A stretch of 64,000 bases of DNA from Macrotis lagotis (GCF_037893015.1 NC_133660.1:285793078-285857077); one strand, 5' to 3'. Counted from the first letter of the stretch, positions 11,801 to 20,321 are shown. Notes: generated by a model from the sequence alone, not told the origin. Numbers and translations are program-made.

Positions 11801-12722
11801 GACAGGAGGGGAAGGGGCAGAAGCAGGAACCATTTCTCAGGGAACAGCATAGGATGCCAGACTCTCGGGCTTCCGTAACAAGGTCTCATTTCCTGGAATG
11901 AGCTTGAGAGAACAAGAATGGATGGACTTGGGAGAATTGCAGACTGGGCAAAACCAGGGAGGTCAACTGAAGAGGTTCAGAGCCTTGGCCTTCAGTTCCC
12001 CGGCTCCCCTGGTCCGTTCCAGTGGGAAGCACTCATTCTTGGGCTCTCAGACCCCTTACACTCTCGCTTGCCCCTCTTACATCCCATCTTTGTCTTAAGA
12101 CAAAATAAGGGGAGTCAGGGCATTTGGGGGTCAAAGACAGATAAGACTAGATCCCTGATTTCTCTCAGGAAATGTTTTAAAACTAGGATTAAAGGTGAAA
12201 ACTAGCATTAGAAGCAAAAAGTCAGGTCTTAGCCAGCAGATGGGAACTGGTGTTTAGATGAGGGCAGAAGGTAGACAGTGAATGTGCTATTGCCTCGGGC
12301 CCACCCAGGTTAGGATGACTAGAAAAGAAGGGACATGGCAATTAACTGAAATGAATTTCCCTTCTCTCCTCTGGAACTGGATGCCTCCCCCTCCCCCAGG
12401 CAGACTGGGCTGGGAGTGGGAAGCACCATGGCCCGAGTGGGGGGCATTGTGGCCCCACTGGTAAAGCTGATGGGTGAGCAGATGCCTCTGGTGCCCCCCA
12501 TCATTTATGGCTCCATCCCGGTGCTCTCCGGCCTTGTGGCCCTTGGGCTGCCCGAAACCAGGAATCGGCCGTTGAAGGACACCGTGGAAGAGGTGGAGAA
12601 CAGGTGGGTGGCAATCGAATCCTTCCTCGACCTGTCCGAGTATGGCCTCCCTTCTTCTTTCCACTGATTCAAAACATATCTGGCCCTTCAGGCTTACCCA
12701 GCAGCAGGAGACAGAGCCTTAG
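630..12722 (+). CDS. SLC22A6: Organic anion transporter 1 (OAT1), exons 2-10 of a gene whose exon 1 is outside the window
   Basis: Major-facilitator transporter of the SLC22 family; OAT1 is known as the basolateral renal proximal-tubule exchanger of organic anions for dicarboxylates. Exons are 630-733, 1086-1240, 4768-4936, 7095-7218, 7552-7667, 9301-9515, 11538-11646, 12400-12603 and 12692-12722. All have AG/GT borders and compatible phases, giving 1227 nt (408 residues plus TAG). Visible motifs are the TM2-TM3 loop DRFGRK, ESARWL after TM6, FAYYG in TM7, DIPAKL in TM8, [12 protein letters not shown] in TM10-11 and LPETRNRPL after TM12. The lysine in DIPAKL and the arginine in AIRQT match basic substrate-binding residues known in OAT1/OAT3. 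Stretches such as [22 protein letters not shown] and GSTMARVG resemble OAT1 more than OAT3, and the neighbour CHRM1 fits the human order. The alternative is another OAT paralogue (SLC22A8 or SLC22A20). The C-terminus is short ([10 protein letters not shown]) compared with human OAT1. The missing exon 1 should hold TM1 and the large glycosylated loop. Confidence 0.88.
1086..1240 (+). CDS. SLC22A6: SLC22A6 exon 3 (TM3-TM4)
   Basis: 155 nt, acceptor ctccctcctag, donor CTGG|gtgagt. It encodes [15 protein letters not shown] through GIVLNCMSL, with the family-typical SYLQL and Asn-Cys-Met in TM4. It ends in phase 1, and the split Val codon is completed by exon 4. Confidence 0.92.
1268..1870 (-). 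repeat. L2-type LINE 3' portion, minus strand, in intron 3
   Basis: Read on the minus strand, it ends in the L2-like tail (cagtgcctaag, tta...aagcctattg). Upstream are the body phrases seen in other L2 copies here (gggagccactgatgttta, caggaaatgggggtgaggatgacatgg on the + strand). Diverged, about 600 bp. Confidence 0.6.
1905..2065 (-). repeat. MIR-type SINE, minus strand
   Basis: Contains the MIR core phrase ttttacagatgaggaaactga, followed by gattt-gacc...aggatttgaatccagatcctcc in the reverse orientation. Confidence 0.6.
2262..2440 (+). repeat. MIR-type SINE, plus strand
   Basis: Contains tctcagtttcctcaactata, aaatggggataataac and cagggttgttgtaagaatca in sense order, typical of MIR. Confidence 0.6.
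2441..3480 (+). other. Intron 3 unique sequence
   Basis: No gene seen. Pyrimidine-rich at 2590-2850, then about 600 bp without recognisable repeats. It includes an E-box/HNF1-like stretch near 3085-3120 (cacacgtgg, cctgttaaccc) that might be regulatory; that is only a motif resemblance. Confidence 0.4.
3485..3835 (-). repeat. Decayed ~30-36 bp minisatellite, array 1a (minus orientation)
   Basis: Irregular repetition of a unit like gaacatagaatgtcagagct followed by ggaagggaccttag. About ten degenerate copies can be picked out. The same array resumes at 4345 after an inserted block (3836-4344). Confidence 0.65.
3836..4101 (+). mobile_element. L1 3' end fragment, plus strand
   Basis: Matches, motif by motif and in order, the minus-strand L1 tail at 48411-48850: gtttatcaaaaacttgtatt, the G-rich gggagggggtgggaaggg block, and gaaattttgtaactt before an A-rich end. 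5' truncated, 3'UTR only. Confidence 0.6.
4108..4249 (+). mobile_element. WSINE1-like SINE, plus strand
   Basis: Complete tRNA-derived SINE from gggcagctaggtggcacagt to ccccattgccttgcaaaaac. It is inserted at the tail of the L1 fragment and followed by a TA/CA microsatellite. Confidence 0.85.
4250..4318. repeat. (TA)n-(CA)n microsatellite
   Basis: About 16 TA units run directly into CA units at the 3' end of the SINE tail, a typical tail-seeded microsatellite. Confidence 0.9.
4345..4690 (-). repeat. Decayed minisatellite, array 1b
   Basis: Continuation of the array before the inserted block. 4375-4465 is an imperfect copy of 3689-3775 (both hold cagagctaggaga and atggaagagaaaatatg). Confidence 0.65.
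4768..4936 (+). CDS. SLC22A6: SLC22A6 exon 4 (TM5-TM6)
   Basis: 169 nt, acceptor tctctctag, donor TCCTG|gtaggt. It encodes [16 protein letters not shown] followed by two membrane segments, including [15 protein letters not shown] and [10 protein letters not shown]. The VLEW junction across the 3.5 kb intron 3 reproduces the family's VEWMP stretch. Confidence 0.92.
5498..5511 (-). promoter_or_regulatory. CTCF-like motif (minus strand) in SLC22A6 intron 4
   Basis: On the minus strand it reads CCACAAGGGGGCAG, close to the CTCF core consensus CCASYAGRKGGCAS with one mismatch. Binding is not shown. Confidence 0.45.
5853..6030 (-). mobile_element. MAR1-like SINE, minus strand
   Basis: Reverse copy carrying gtttgtcatttccttctcca, the tRNA-like segment and ccactgagctgccc at its 5' end. 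Diverged. Confidence 0.6.
6775..6865 (+). mobile_element. MAR1-like SINE 3' end, plus strand
   Basis: Contains ccattccagtatctttgcca, caaatggggtcatgaagagt and ggacatgactgaaaatgatg, the tail of the marsupial MAR1 family. Confidence 0.7.
7095..7218 (+). CDS. SLC22A6: SLC22A6 exon 5 (intracellular loop, ESARWL motif)
   Basis: 124 nt, acceptor tgtactcag, donor ATAGAG|gtgaaa. It encodes [13 protein letters not shown], then [13 protein letters not shown] and the end of the cytosolic loop (GEKLSIE). Exon 6 follows in phase 0. Confidence 0.92.
7552..7667 (+). CDS. SLC22A6: SLC22A6 exon 6 (end of central cytosolic loop)
   Basis: 116 nt, acceptor tattgctgcttag, donor GTCTG|gtaagt. It encodes [28 protein letters not shown] and LAAV, and the split Trp codon leads into TM7 in exon 7. 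Confidence 0.92.
7668..9300 (+). other. SLC22A6 intron 6
   Basis: 1.6 kb without coding sequence. It has MIR fragments (about 7895-8095 minus, 8200-8300 plus), a decayed SINE near 8660-8735, a GA microsatellite (8769-8826) and an AT-rich inverted repeat (8980-9030). Confidence 0.6.
8740..8840. repeat. (GAT/GAG)n-(GA)n-(GGAA)n purine tract
   Basis: Runs of gatgatgatgagg, then about 28 GA units, then aaggaaggaagg. All purine on the + strand. Confidence 0.9.
9301..9515 (+). CDS. SLC22A6: SLC22A6 exon 7 (TM7-TM9)
   Basis: 215 nt, acceptor cttcccaaag, donor CCTGCAG|gtgaga. It encodes [32 protein letters not shown] and the TM9 stretch [17 protein letters not shown]. The tandem Tyr in FAYYG and the Lys in IPAKL correspond to known OAT1 substrate-site residues. 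Confidence 0.93.
9835..9876. repeat. (ATTC)n microsatellite
   Basis: About ten uninterrupted ATTC units. Confidence 0.9.
10577..10733 (+). mobile_element. WSINE1-like SINE, plus strand
   Basis: Starts ggggcagctaggtggtgtag, ends in an A-rich tail after cattgcctta. Diverged copy. Confidence 0.85.
11150..11510. repeat. CA/TCACAC-rich complex repeat just upstream of exon 8
   Basis: About 360 bp of alternating CA, CTCACA and CATA motifs, ending roughly 25-30 nt before the polypyrimidine tract of exon 8. Confidence 0.9.
11538..11646 (+). CDS. SLC22A6: SLC22A6 exon 8 (TM10)
   Basis: 109 nt, acceptor gtccttcctcag, donor ATCAG|gtaggg. It encodes [33 protein letters not shown] and TAIR. A CA-rich simple repeat ends about 50 nt upstream of the acceptor. 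Confidence 0.93.
11647..12399 (+). other. SLC22A6 intron 8
   Basis: 750 bp with no recognised repeat or gene, ending in a strong polypyrimidine tract (gcctccccctcccccag). Confidence 0.6.
12400..12603 (+). CDS. SLC22A6: SLC22A6 exon 9 (TM11-TM12)
   Basis: 204 nt, acceptor tccccctcccccag, donor AACAG|gtgggt. It encodes [39 protein letters not shown] and [19 protein letters not shown] second potential donor lies 36 nt downstream (12640). Confidence 0.93.
12692..12722 (+). CDS. SLC22A6: SLC22A6 last coding exon (exon 10) with stop
   Basis: The acceptor tggcccttcag at 12681-12691 is followed in the correct phase by LTQQQETEP and TAG (12720-12722). The Thr-x-Gln-Gln-Gln-Glu pattern resembles the human OAT1 tail (TRQQQEHQ). 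That supports this short exon, which lies downstream of the last long reading frame. Confidence 0.8.
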
Positions 12723-13240
12723 GAGAAAGCCACACCAGGTGACCGGTGGATGTCTCCTAGGCCCAAGCCCATGGGTGCCTGGCCAGTGGGCCAACTGGGA
12801 GACGGGACACCTGAGTTCCGTTCTGTTCCTGGGACTTCCATCACTCCCTGGCTCATCCACACGCACCCCTAGCTGCTATGTTTGGGTCCGCTCCTTCTCA
12901 GAGAGGTCGATGAGATGCCAATTTGCTTCCAGAAGATCTTCCCAGCCTGAAGATGATAAGAAAACTACCAGAGCCAAAGTCTCCCACTTTCTCACTGGCT
13001 CAGCCTCCCTCCACCCCCACCCCCCATTCCCTTTACCCACTGCCCTGGATCTGAAAAAGCTGGCCTCGGGCAGCCCTGGAAACAGAAGGCTGAGCCCTAT
13101 ATACACCCTCCCCACCCCCACAGGCAGTTCCCACATCTGCTACTTGCAGCTCTTGCCTTGATTTCCCCTTTGGTAGAGCAGCGCCAGGGGACAGGCTGTA
13201 CCCGCATGATGCGGCTAATAAAGGGTCTTCATTAATACGA
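12723..13240 (+). other. SLC22A6: SLC22A6 3' untranslated region
   Basis: About 500 nt of non-coding sequence from the stop codon to just past a polyadenylation hexamer at 13217-13222. No repeat is evident. The cleavage point is estimated, not seen. Confidence 0.65.
13217..13222 (+). terminator. AATAAA polyadenylation signal of SLC22A6
   Basis: Perfect AATAAA in the context gctAATAAAggg, followed by a T-rich stretch (cttcattaatacgatttg). It is the only canonical hexamer between the stop codon and the CpG island. Confidence 0.75.
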
Positions 13241-13828
13241 TTTGTAGCTAAGGGGGCTCGCCTCAGAAACCCCAGGCGGCTTCCCGGGCCCTCCTCCTCC
13301 TCCATCCAACTGTCCAAGGAAGAAGAGGAGGGAAGCAGCAGCCCCTCCTGCTCCAGGCCTGGGGAAATTGCAAAGTTCAAAGTGGACTCCTCGGGATGGG
13401 GGGCTCCTCATCTGGGGTCTCCATCTCTAGTGCCCCAGTTCCCCAGGCTTTCTTCCCCCAGGAGGGGCTCAGGCCAGGGCGGGCCTGTGCCAGTGGCCAG
13501 GCCTGCGAAGGCCCAGCAGGCAGCCTCCCCTCCCCCTCTGCCTCCTTCCTCCCAGCCCCGGCCAAGGGGCCCTAACTCGATTGTGCCCCATTAATCTCCC
13601 CGCTGCCAGACTCGGCAGGAACAGTAAACAGGAGGCCTCCGCGGCCCTCCAATCAGAAGAAATCAGCACCACAGCTGCACGCGGGTCAGCCCCGGGGGGC
13701 CGGGAGGCAGCGCCCCTAGGGAGCGAGGGTGGCTGGTCCGCCGGCCCCCCGGGGCCGGAGCGGGGCCAAGCCTGGGGCCCCCCCCGCTGCCCGGGCCCCG
13801 GGCCCCCCCACCTGAGGGCTGGGTGCCC

Positions 13829-14036
13829 ATGGAGCCGGCGCGGGGGGCCCGGGGCTCGCGGGGCGCCCCACGCCCACTAGGGGGCGCGGCGGGAGGCGCC
13901 GGGGCGCAGAGGCGGCCGAGAGGAGAAGGTGCAGGGAGCCGCCGGGGCCCCGACGCCGCCCAGCTCCCAGGGGCCCGCGCCCCGGCTCCGCCGGCCCCCA
14001 GCCCGGGCCCAGGGCGCGGCGCGGGGGCCGCCCCAG
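13829..14036 (+). other. Possible first exon with strong splice donor (unassigned transcript)
   Basis: An ATG in good context (gcccATGG) opens a frame [15 protein letters not shown]... that runs to the consensus donor CAG|gtaagc at 14036. Composition is Ala/Gly/Pro/Arg-rich, as random GC-rich sequence would give, so coding potential is weak. A non-coding first exon is as likely. No family recognised. Confidence 0.25.
13874..13887 (+). promoter_or_regulatory. CTCF motif (plus strand) in the orphan CpG island
   Basis: CCACTAGGGGGCGC fully fits the CTCF core consensus CCASYAGRKGGCRS, within a CpG island. Occupancy is not shown. Confidence 0.6.
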
Positions 14037-14739
14037 GTAAGCGTGGCGGCGGGGGGGCTTGTGCCCTGAAGCCCGCCGGGAGGGGGGCGCAGAAGGGGGC
14101 GCGGGGGCCCCCCACCCCCGCCGCCTGCGCCCGGCTCCGCCCGCCCCCGGCCTGGGGATCCCCAGCCCGGGGGGTCTGGGGCTGGGCCGGGGCGATGGGG
14201 CGGGGAGGGGGCCCGAGAAGGAGCAGGGCGGCCCCGAGCGCACGCCACTCCCAGCCCCCGGGGCGCTGGCCGCTGTCCCAAGGGTGCCCACAAAGGGGCC
14301 CCCGGCTTGGGGTCTCCGATCGGGCGCACCTGCCCACCCTCGTCCGCCCCAAGCCCCGCCAGGGACAGGGGCGAAACGGAGCCCCGAGGGGGAGGGGGCG
14401 CGGGGGGCCTTGGGAGCTAAGGTCGCTGCTCCGCTGTGGGACCCCCCGCCGCTCGCTTTCCCTCTCTGGACCTCGGGTCCCTGGCCCGGGTCGGGACGCC
14501 GGGCGTTCCCCCAGGGGCCGCCCCGTCCCAGGTGGAGAAACTGAGGCCAGGGCCCGAGCAGAAGCTGGGAGCCCGCGGCAGATGAGGACGGGGACGCGGC
14601 CTTGCAGCCGAGCCTGCAGCCGGGGCCCAGGCAGGGGGGCCCGGCGGCGCCCCCGGAGCCCAGAGACTCCCCCGAAGTGGCCCGATCTCCGGAGCCGCGG
14701 AGGGATGGGGGCGACCTGGAAAAGGGAGAGGTCAGGACG

Positions 14740-14949
14740 CAGAGCCGCACCGACACACAGACACACACACACACACACAGACACACAGACACAGAGCCGC
14801 ACCGACACACAGACACACACACACACACACAGAGACACAGAGACACACACACACACAGACACAGAGCCGCACCGACACACAGACACACACACACACACAC
14901 AGAGACACACACACACACACACACACACACAGAGACACACAGACACACA

Positions 14950-14992
<43 letters not shown>

Positions 14993-15060
14993 ACAGGCAC
15001 AGGCACAGGCACAGACACAGACACAGAGCCGCACCGACACACAGACACACACACACACAG

Positions 15061-15094
<34 letters not shown>

Positions 15095-15095
15095 C
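14740..15095. repeat. CA-rich minisatellite with higher-order units
   Basis: (CA)n/(CAGA)n tract containing four copies of agagccgcaccgacacacag, starting at 14741, 14793, 14863 and 15025, separated by variable CA runs. Confidence 0.9.
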
Positions 15096-15830
15096 TCGCA
15101 GAAGGTCTGCATTTATCCCGAACCCAGAAGGGATGTGACCCCGAGTTCTAACCCCACTGGGGAACAGGCGCAGAATTCGCATCTGAATCCCACTGGAGGG
15201 GCCCGGGCCACCCAGGCAGCAGACATGGCCCTTGGAGGACTATCTCTCCAAGGACGGTTGAGGCCGTCACCCCTCGGCTTTGGAGCACCCTGTCCCCCTG
15301 ACCCCTGGGGCGGTGGGGAGGCGGGGGGCTGGGGTCTCCACATTCCGCCAAGGGCAGCGGCTCAGACGGCAGAGGCCAAGGCCGGGCGGAGCCGAGGCAG
15401 CCGGGGGCCCGAGCGGACCAGGAGCCCACCGGCCTCAGCCCCTCTTCCCTCCGATCTGGGGATGGGTGTGCAGCCGGCAGGGTGAGGGTTCCTCCGGGAG
15501 AAGTCAGCGAGGCTCAGGAGGGCCGAGGGGGGCGAGAGCCCAGGGCGCCCCTGGAATCGGAGGCCGCCGCAGAAGCGGGCAGAGAAGCTGGCACACACAG
15601 CCCGCCTCCGCCGGCTCGGGCTGCGCCCCCGGAGCGGGAGGGGGCGAGGAGCAGGCTGGGGTGGGGAGCAGCGGGGTCGCCCTGGCCGATGGCTGGGGAG
15701 CCGAGGCGGGGAGCCGAGGGAACGAGGCCGGGGGGCCGGCGGAGAAGGGAGCTGGGGCGGGGCGGGGGGCGCCCCCAGCCTGCGTGCCCACCTGTTGCAG
15801 AGCCCTAGCGTGAGAGAGCGCTGGCCCCAG

Positions 15831-16884
15831 GAATCCGTTTCCTTCCCGAAGCTTTAGAGCTGGAAAGCACCTTCAGGGGAGGTCGTGTCCAATCCCTCCT
15901 CGTACGGAGGAGAACACTGACCAGAGGGGAAAGGACTGGCCCACGGTCTCTCCACAAGGAAGTGGCGGAGCTGGAATGGATTCCAAAGCCTTACAGGGAA
16001 TGGGCTGGGGGGCTGGGGTCCGGGCCTGCTCCCTCCTCTGGGAAGGGGGGGGGGGTCTCTAGGGGCCGGGAGGCCGGGAAGTGACTTGGGAAACTTCTGA
16101 GAATCCCTCTCGACTTCAATAACGTCTTTGGAAAAAGTGAAATACTAAGTAAGGATCTCATTTTCGGGGCCCTAGGCCTGGACTCGGGGATCCCCAGATT
16201 AAAAAGACCTTAAAGATCAGTTTCCTCCTTTGTAAAAGGAAGGGATCGAACTACATACATGGCTGAGCTACGATCCTATCCACCCCCCTCCCTTTGCTCT
16301 TATAAATGGGGAAACTGAGTCCCAAAGCAAAGAATCTTCTGCAGACCACAGAGCCAACACGATTGGAACTCTAAACCCTGTACCTTGGGTTGGCCAAGGG
16401 CTGGGCCAGTAGGGAAGGCAGCCGGAACCAGGACGGCTGGCTGGCTGGCTGTAGCCCTGAATGAACCCAGGTCCCCAAGATAGGGGGAGGGCTGCTAGCT
16501 CCTGTCTGGGGATAGAGAGGCTTCTTCTTTCCTTCACCTGTCCCAAGGCCCCTGGAGCTAGCACCCCGGCTGGGAAATAAAGGGGGGGGAGGTGCCTGGA
16601 AGCATGGTTTCAGTCCCACTCAAGGGGTTACCCTGACCCAGCAGCCCAAGAGCCCAGTCCAATCCACCCCCCAGGAGCTGTGGGACACCGGGAGGATAGG
16701 TGAGGATGGCGCTCCTCCAGAACTGCGCCCTAGGTCTCGCCCTGGGCACACGGCAGGCTGAGAGACCGGGTGTCCAACTCTGGCTCCAGAGGGCACCCCG
16801 AGAGGGAGGGCCAGGGGAAGGAGAGCCTGAGCTCCCAGAGGAACTGGTCTCTCAGTCGATATTCCAGAATTCTTGTTTGTGTTG
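15831..16884. other. Intergenic flank of the CpG island
   Basis: GC-rich unique sequence with a MIR-like minus fragment at about 15850-15985 (tacggaggagaacactgacc), another near 16200-16370, and a short CTGG repeat at 16436-16450. No gene seen. Confidence 0.5.
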
Positions 16885-17032
16885 AATTTTTTTTTTTTTT
16901 TGCAAGGCAGTAGGGTTAAGTGGCTTGCCCAAGGCCCCACAGCTAGGTCATGACGAAGTGTCTGAGTCTGGATTTGAGCTCAGGTCCTCCTGACTCCAGG
17001 GTCGGTGCTCTATCCACTGTGCCACCTAGCAT
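16885..17032 (-). mobile_element. WSINE1-like SINE, minus strand
   Basis: Poly-T followed by gcaaggcagtagggttaagt and ending atccactgtgccacctagca; full length, reversed. Confidence 0.85.
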
Positions 17033-17640
17033 TCCCCAGAATTCTTTTTATTCATACACTCACAACTTGTGTGGGAGGCAGTGGGAGTACTAGCACCATT
17101 TTACATATGAGGAAACTGAGGCACAGAGCGAGGAAGCGCAGGGTGAGGGAACAAGAATCTGAGATGCTTCAGGCACTGTGCTTAAGGAAGGTAGTTGGCA
17201 CTATGACCCCCGTTTAGCCCAGGGTCCCACAGCTGACAAGTGTCTGAAGTCACATTTGAATTCTGATTTTCCTAATACCAAGCCCAGGGCTGCCTAGATT
17301 GTCACTTGCATAGGGTTGGGGGGAGGGGAGAGGCGAGGCCACAGCCCTTCCAGCAATCTGGAAAAGGCTGGAGAGACAGCATTCCCAGAAATCCCAGTTC
17401 CTTCCTGGGAAAGTCCATTTCTTTTCCCTTCCCTAGAAACCTAGGCTTGCAGTTGGCCTCAGGGACAACCCAGCTGACTGAAGACCTAGGGTCCCTCACC
17501 CTCACTACCATACCACTACTCCCATACGTGGTCCCTTTAGGATCCCTGTGAGGAAATTATCTAAGTCTCTGCTAGATGTTCTATCACGGTCTCCACCTCA
17601 GCCTAGAATTATCTGAGAGATAGGAGAGGTCCAGGCCTAG

Positions 17641-17951
17641 TGATGATGATGTTTGTCCTTCATTTTCAAAGACCATGACCTCAGGGAGGTGATGCTGTGA
17701 CAAGCTCATGAATGAGATTTGAGTGAGGGGGGCAGTGCTAAGTCACCAGCCTCACTTTCTCCTTCAGAGCCATCTCGGTCCAGTGACCAAAAATGAATCA
17801 GAATGACTAGAGATGGTTCTGGATGCGAGGCAATCAGGGTGAAGTGACTTGCCCAGGATCACGCAGCTCCAAAGTATCTGAGGCTAAATTTGAACTCAGG
17901 TCCTCTTGACTTCAGGACCAGCACTCTACCCTCTGTGCCATCTAGCTGCCC
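17641..17951 (-). mobile_element. ~310 bp marsupial SINE, minus strand (copy A)
   Basis: Shares order and phrases with copies at 20322 and 34599: gtttgtccttcattttcaaa, gtcaccagcctcactttctc, gagccatctcggtccagtga, then a tRNA-like part ending gtgccatctagctgccc. tRNA-related; the exact family name is not certain. Confidence 0.65.
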
Positions 17952-17959
17952 AAGCTTGG

Positions 17960-20320
17960 GTGAGTTAAGGAGGTGAGGGGAAGGGAGATGCACAAGATGT
18001 TCTGTCAAGCCCTGCCTTGGGTTCTCCCAGGTCTTGCCCAATCAAGGGCATCATCACTGCCCGCCACGCACACACACAATATTTTATTAAGCAGCTCACT
18101 CCAAGTCAGACTCCTACCCTCACATACCCCCTTTCTAACATCTTGATCAAGGGGAACAGAGCAAACATTTATTAAGTGACTACTGTATTCTAGGGTGACA
18201 CTGGGCTAAGCCTTTTGTAAATATTTGCTCATTTGATTTTTAAAAAAGAATGGATGCGGGGCAGTGGGTTCCTCCCGCATTGTAGCCATTTTCCTCTTTG
18301 ACATTTCCTTTTTTTTCACATCCCTGAGAGATTGAGGTCAGAGTGCAAATGGCATTACCTCCATTTTAGAGAGAAGGAAACCGAGGCTTCAAGAGAGAAA
18401 GTGATTAAATGACAGGACCCAGAGTTCTTGAAGTCACCTCAAGGGTTCTTTCTGAAATGCCACCCAGTCCCTGAAAATTGGGACTCTGAATTTTGGAGCT
18501 CGAATGTCACACCTTCGCCAGTCCCTGTGAGGGGCAAGCAGCCTGCCCAGACCATCACAGGGCAACTATATTTCCTCCTGTGGTTGCCCAGCTTGGCCCT
18601 ATGAACCAGGTGCCACAGGTATGACTTTGGGCAAATTCAGGGACTGCTCATGTGACCTAAATCCTGTGATTTAGTTCACTGAGCCTCCACTGGGGAACCC
18701 CCAGGCCTATTTGAAATGGCTTCCATAGACAATTCATCCAAACCCATCTGTGCCCAACTGGCACCATGACTTTGTGCTAGGGACACTAAACTGGATTCTG
18801 ATGGTCCCCAATTCTGCTTCCACCATTTCCTATCATCTTTACCTTGTCATCAGAGCCTCAGTTTCCTTTTCTGTAAAAAGAAGAAAATAGCCCCTTTTGA
18901 CCCAAAATTTAGAAGCCTTAAGAGCCCTTGTCCTAGGGATCCCACAATGGGCAAACTCCTGCCACATTGGATCCTTCTCTCCACTCCAAGAGAAGGTCAT
19001 CTGAACAAGGCCCCACATAGTATCCAAGGCAAAACCGAGGCCACCCCTCAGGAACCTGGCTTCCAGTCACTCTAAGTGGCCGAGGCTGCTTCCTCTCTGC
19101 AGGAGGAGGAGGAGACAGACTCCAGAGCACCCAAGCCTGCATTTCTATTTCGGTCCTTCTACCGCCTCTGCCCAGGGGGTGGGGGTGGAGAGGAGCGAAT
19201 CCCTTTGGAGGCGACCAAAAATAGCCATTGGAGGAGGTAATGATCAGAGATGGCCACTGCCCCTGCCCCCCCCCCCAGGGCCCACACAGTTCCACTAGGC
19301 TACAGCCAGGCTACCGGTGTTCAGCCTGCCCTGGGCTGGAGCCCCTTCCCCTAGGAGGCCTCTCGAGTCGCAGGCTCTAACCAAACATCTCCAAGTCCCC
19401 AAGGGATGAACAGCAGGACAAAATGGGAAATCTGAAGCAGATGAATCAGCTTGTCCTGTCTCAAGTCAATTGAGCTGCCTTAGGCAAGTAACAATTATTA
19501 ATAATATTAGTGAATAACATGTTATCTAAAGGTTTCACAAAACCCTTTACAGATACCCATAACAACCCTTGACTGGTTTTACTCTTATTGTTCCCACTTT
19601 ATTGATGCCCAAATTGACAAGTTACATGATCTACCCATGTCACCTAACCAGCAGGTGTCTGAGGTGAACCATCTGCTTGACTCCCAATCTAGGCCCTCAG
19701 TCAAAGTTCCTGTCCCTCTCTCGTCCTATTTCCATGGCCTGAGGAAGTTAGACTAGATGGCCTTTTGTCTTCAAGAGCACTGGGAGTCAGGATAACCTGA
19801 ATTTAGATCCTGCCCCTGACCAAGGACAAGTCATTAGCTTTTTTCTCTCTCACTTGGAAAATGAAGCAGTTGGACTAGAGATGGCCAATGAGCTCCCAAC
19901 AAACAATTCAATCTCTCAGGGGTTTTCTAAATGCTTTGATTCCTAAATTGTTGGTTTAAATGATGTGAGCAGAGGAGAGAGTGACTGGAGGTCCACAGTC
20001 ACACCTCAGGAAGAGGGAGTCAGAGCCTTGAGGTCAGGAAGGCCTGGATCCAAGGTCCTTCCTCTGAGCCCTACAGTCTGTGTGACTGGGAGAATCCATG
20101 AACCTCTCTGAAGCTTTCTAAGACTAGACTCTACCAACAAGTTGTCAGTGGGCATCCATGTTGGGTGTTTCCATGCAAACTCTGCTCTGATGAGATCACA
20201 GGTCTGGAAGGGTCCGTCTTGTAGGTGCTGATCAAGGAACACCAAAAAGCCCCCCACCCAGGCTCCTCCCCATGGTAGAGTGAGGGTAGGGGAAGGAAGA
20301 GCTTTCTTAGCATTTTTCAG
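17960..20320. other. Intergenic sequence upstream of CHRM1
   Basis: 2.4 kb with scattered MIR-like pieces (about 18350-18420, 19480-19690, 19740-19870). The segment 19080-19280 is free of repeats and holds a MEF2-like A/T core (ccaaaaatagcc). No open frame worth calling. Confidence 0.45.
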
Positions 20321-20321
20321 A

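Larger units (their letters stand above)
13400..15830. promoter_or_regulatory. Orphan CpG island between SLC22A6 and CHRM1
   Basis: About 2.4 kb, very GC-rich and dense in CG, with many GC boxes. It starts about 180 bp beyond the SLC22A6 poly(A) signal and about 8 kb before the likely CHRM1 exon 1. It has a perfect donor CCCCAG|gtaagc at 14036/14037 (+), a CTCF motif at 13874 and a large CA-rich minisatellite at 14740-15095. It could be the promoter of an unannotated transcript, an alternative CHRM1 promoter or a distal regulatory element. Long open frames here (442-488 codons, both strands) are explained by GC content and CA repeats and are not called as genes. Confidence 0.7.

Noticed and set aside
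630-12722. Naming the transporter SLC22A8 (OAT3) or SLC22A20
   Set aside because: TM3 resembles SLC22A20 in places (GRKA-L-WSYLQL), but exons 5, 7, 8 and 9 match OAT1 better and the position next to CHRM1 is that of SLC22A6. Kept as an alternative in the entry.
13660-13682. RE1/NRSF-like element (tcagcaccacagctgcac) upstream of CHRM1
   Set aside because: Only the left half (TCAGCACC) fits the RE1 consensus; the right half does not. Too weak to call.
13690-13712. Second CTCF-like site near 13.7 kb
   Set aside because: The core lacks one base of the consensus spacing (cccctaggggcgctg), so it was left out.
13663-15182. Very long open frames (442-488 codons) on both strands of the GC-rich island
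   Set aside because: They are built from Pro/Ala/Gly/Arg-rich translation of GC-rich DNA and from Cys/Val or His/Thr translation of the CA repeat. Several frames on both strands are open at once, which points to a lack of stop codons and not to genes.
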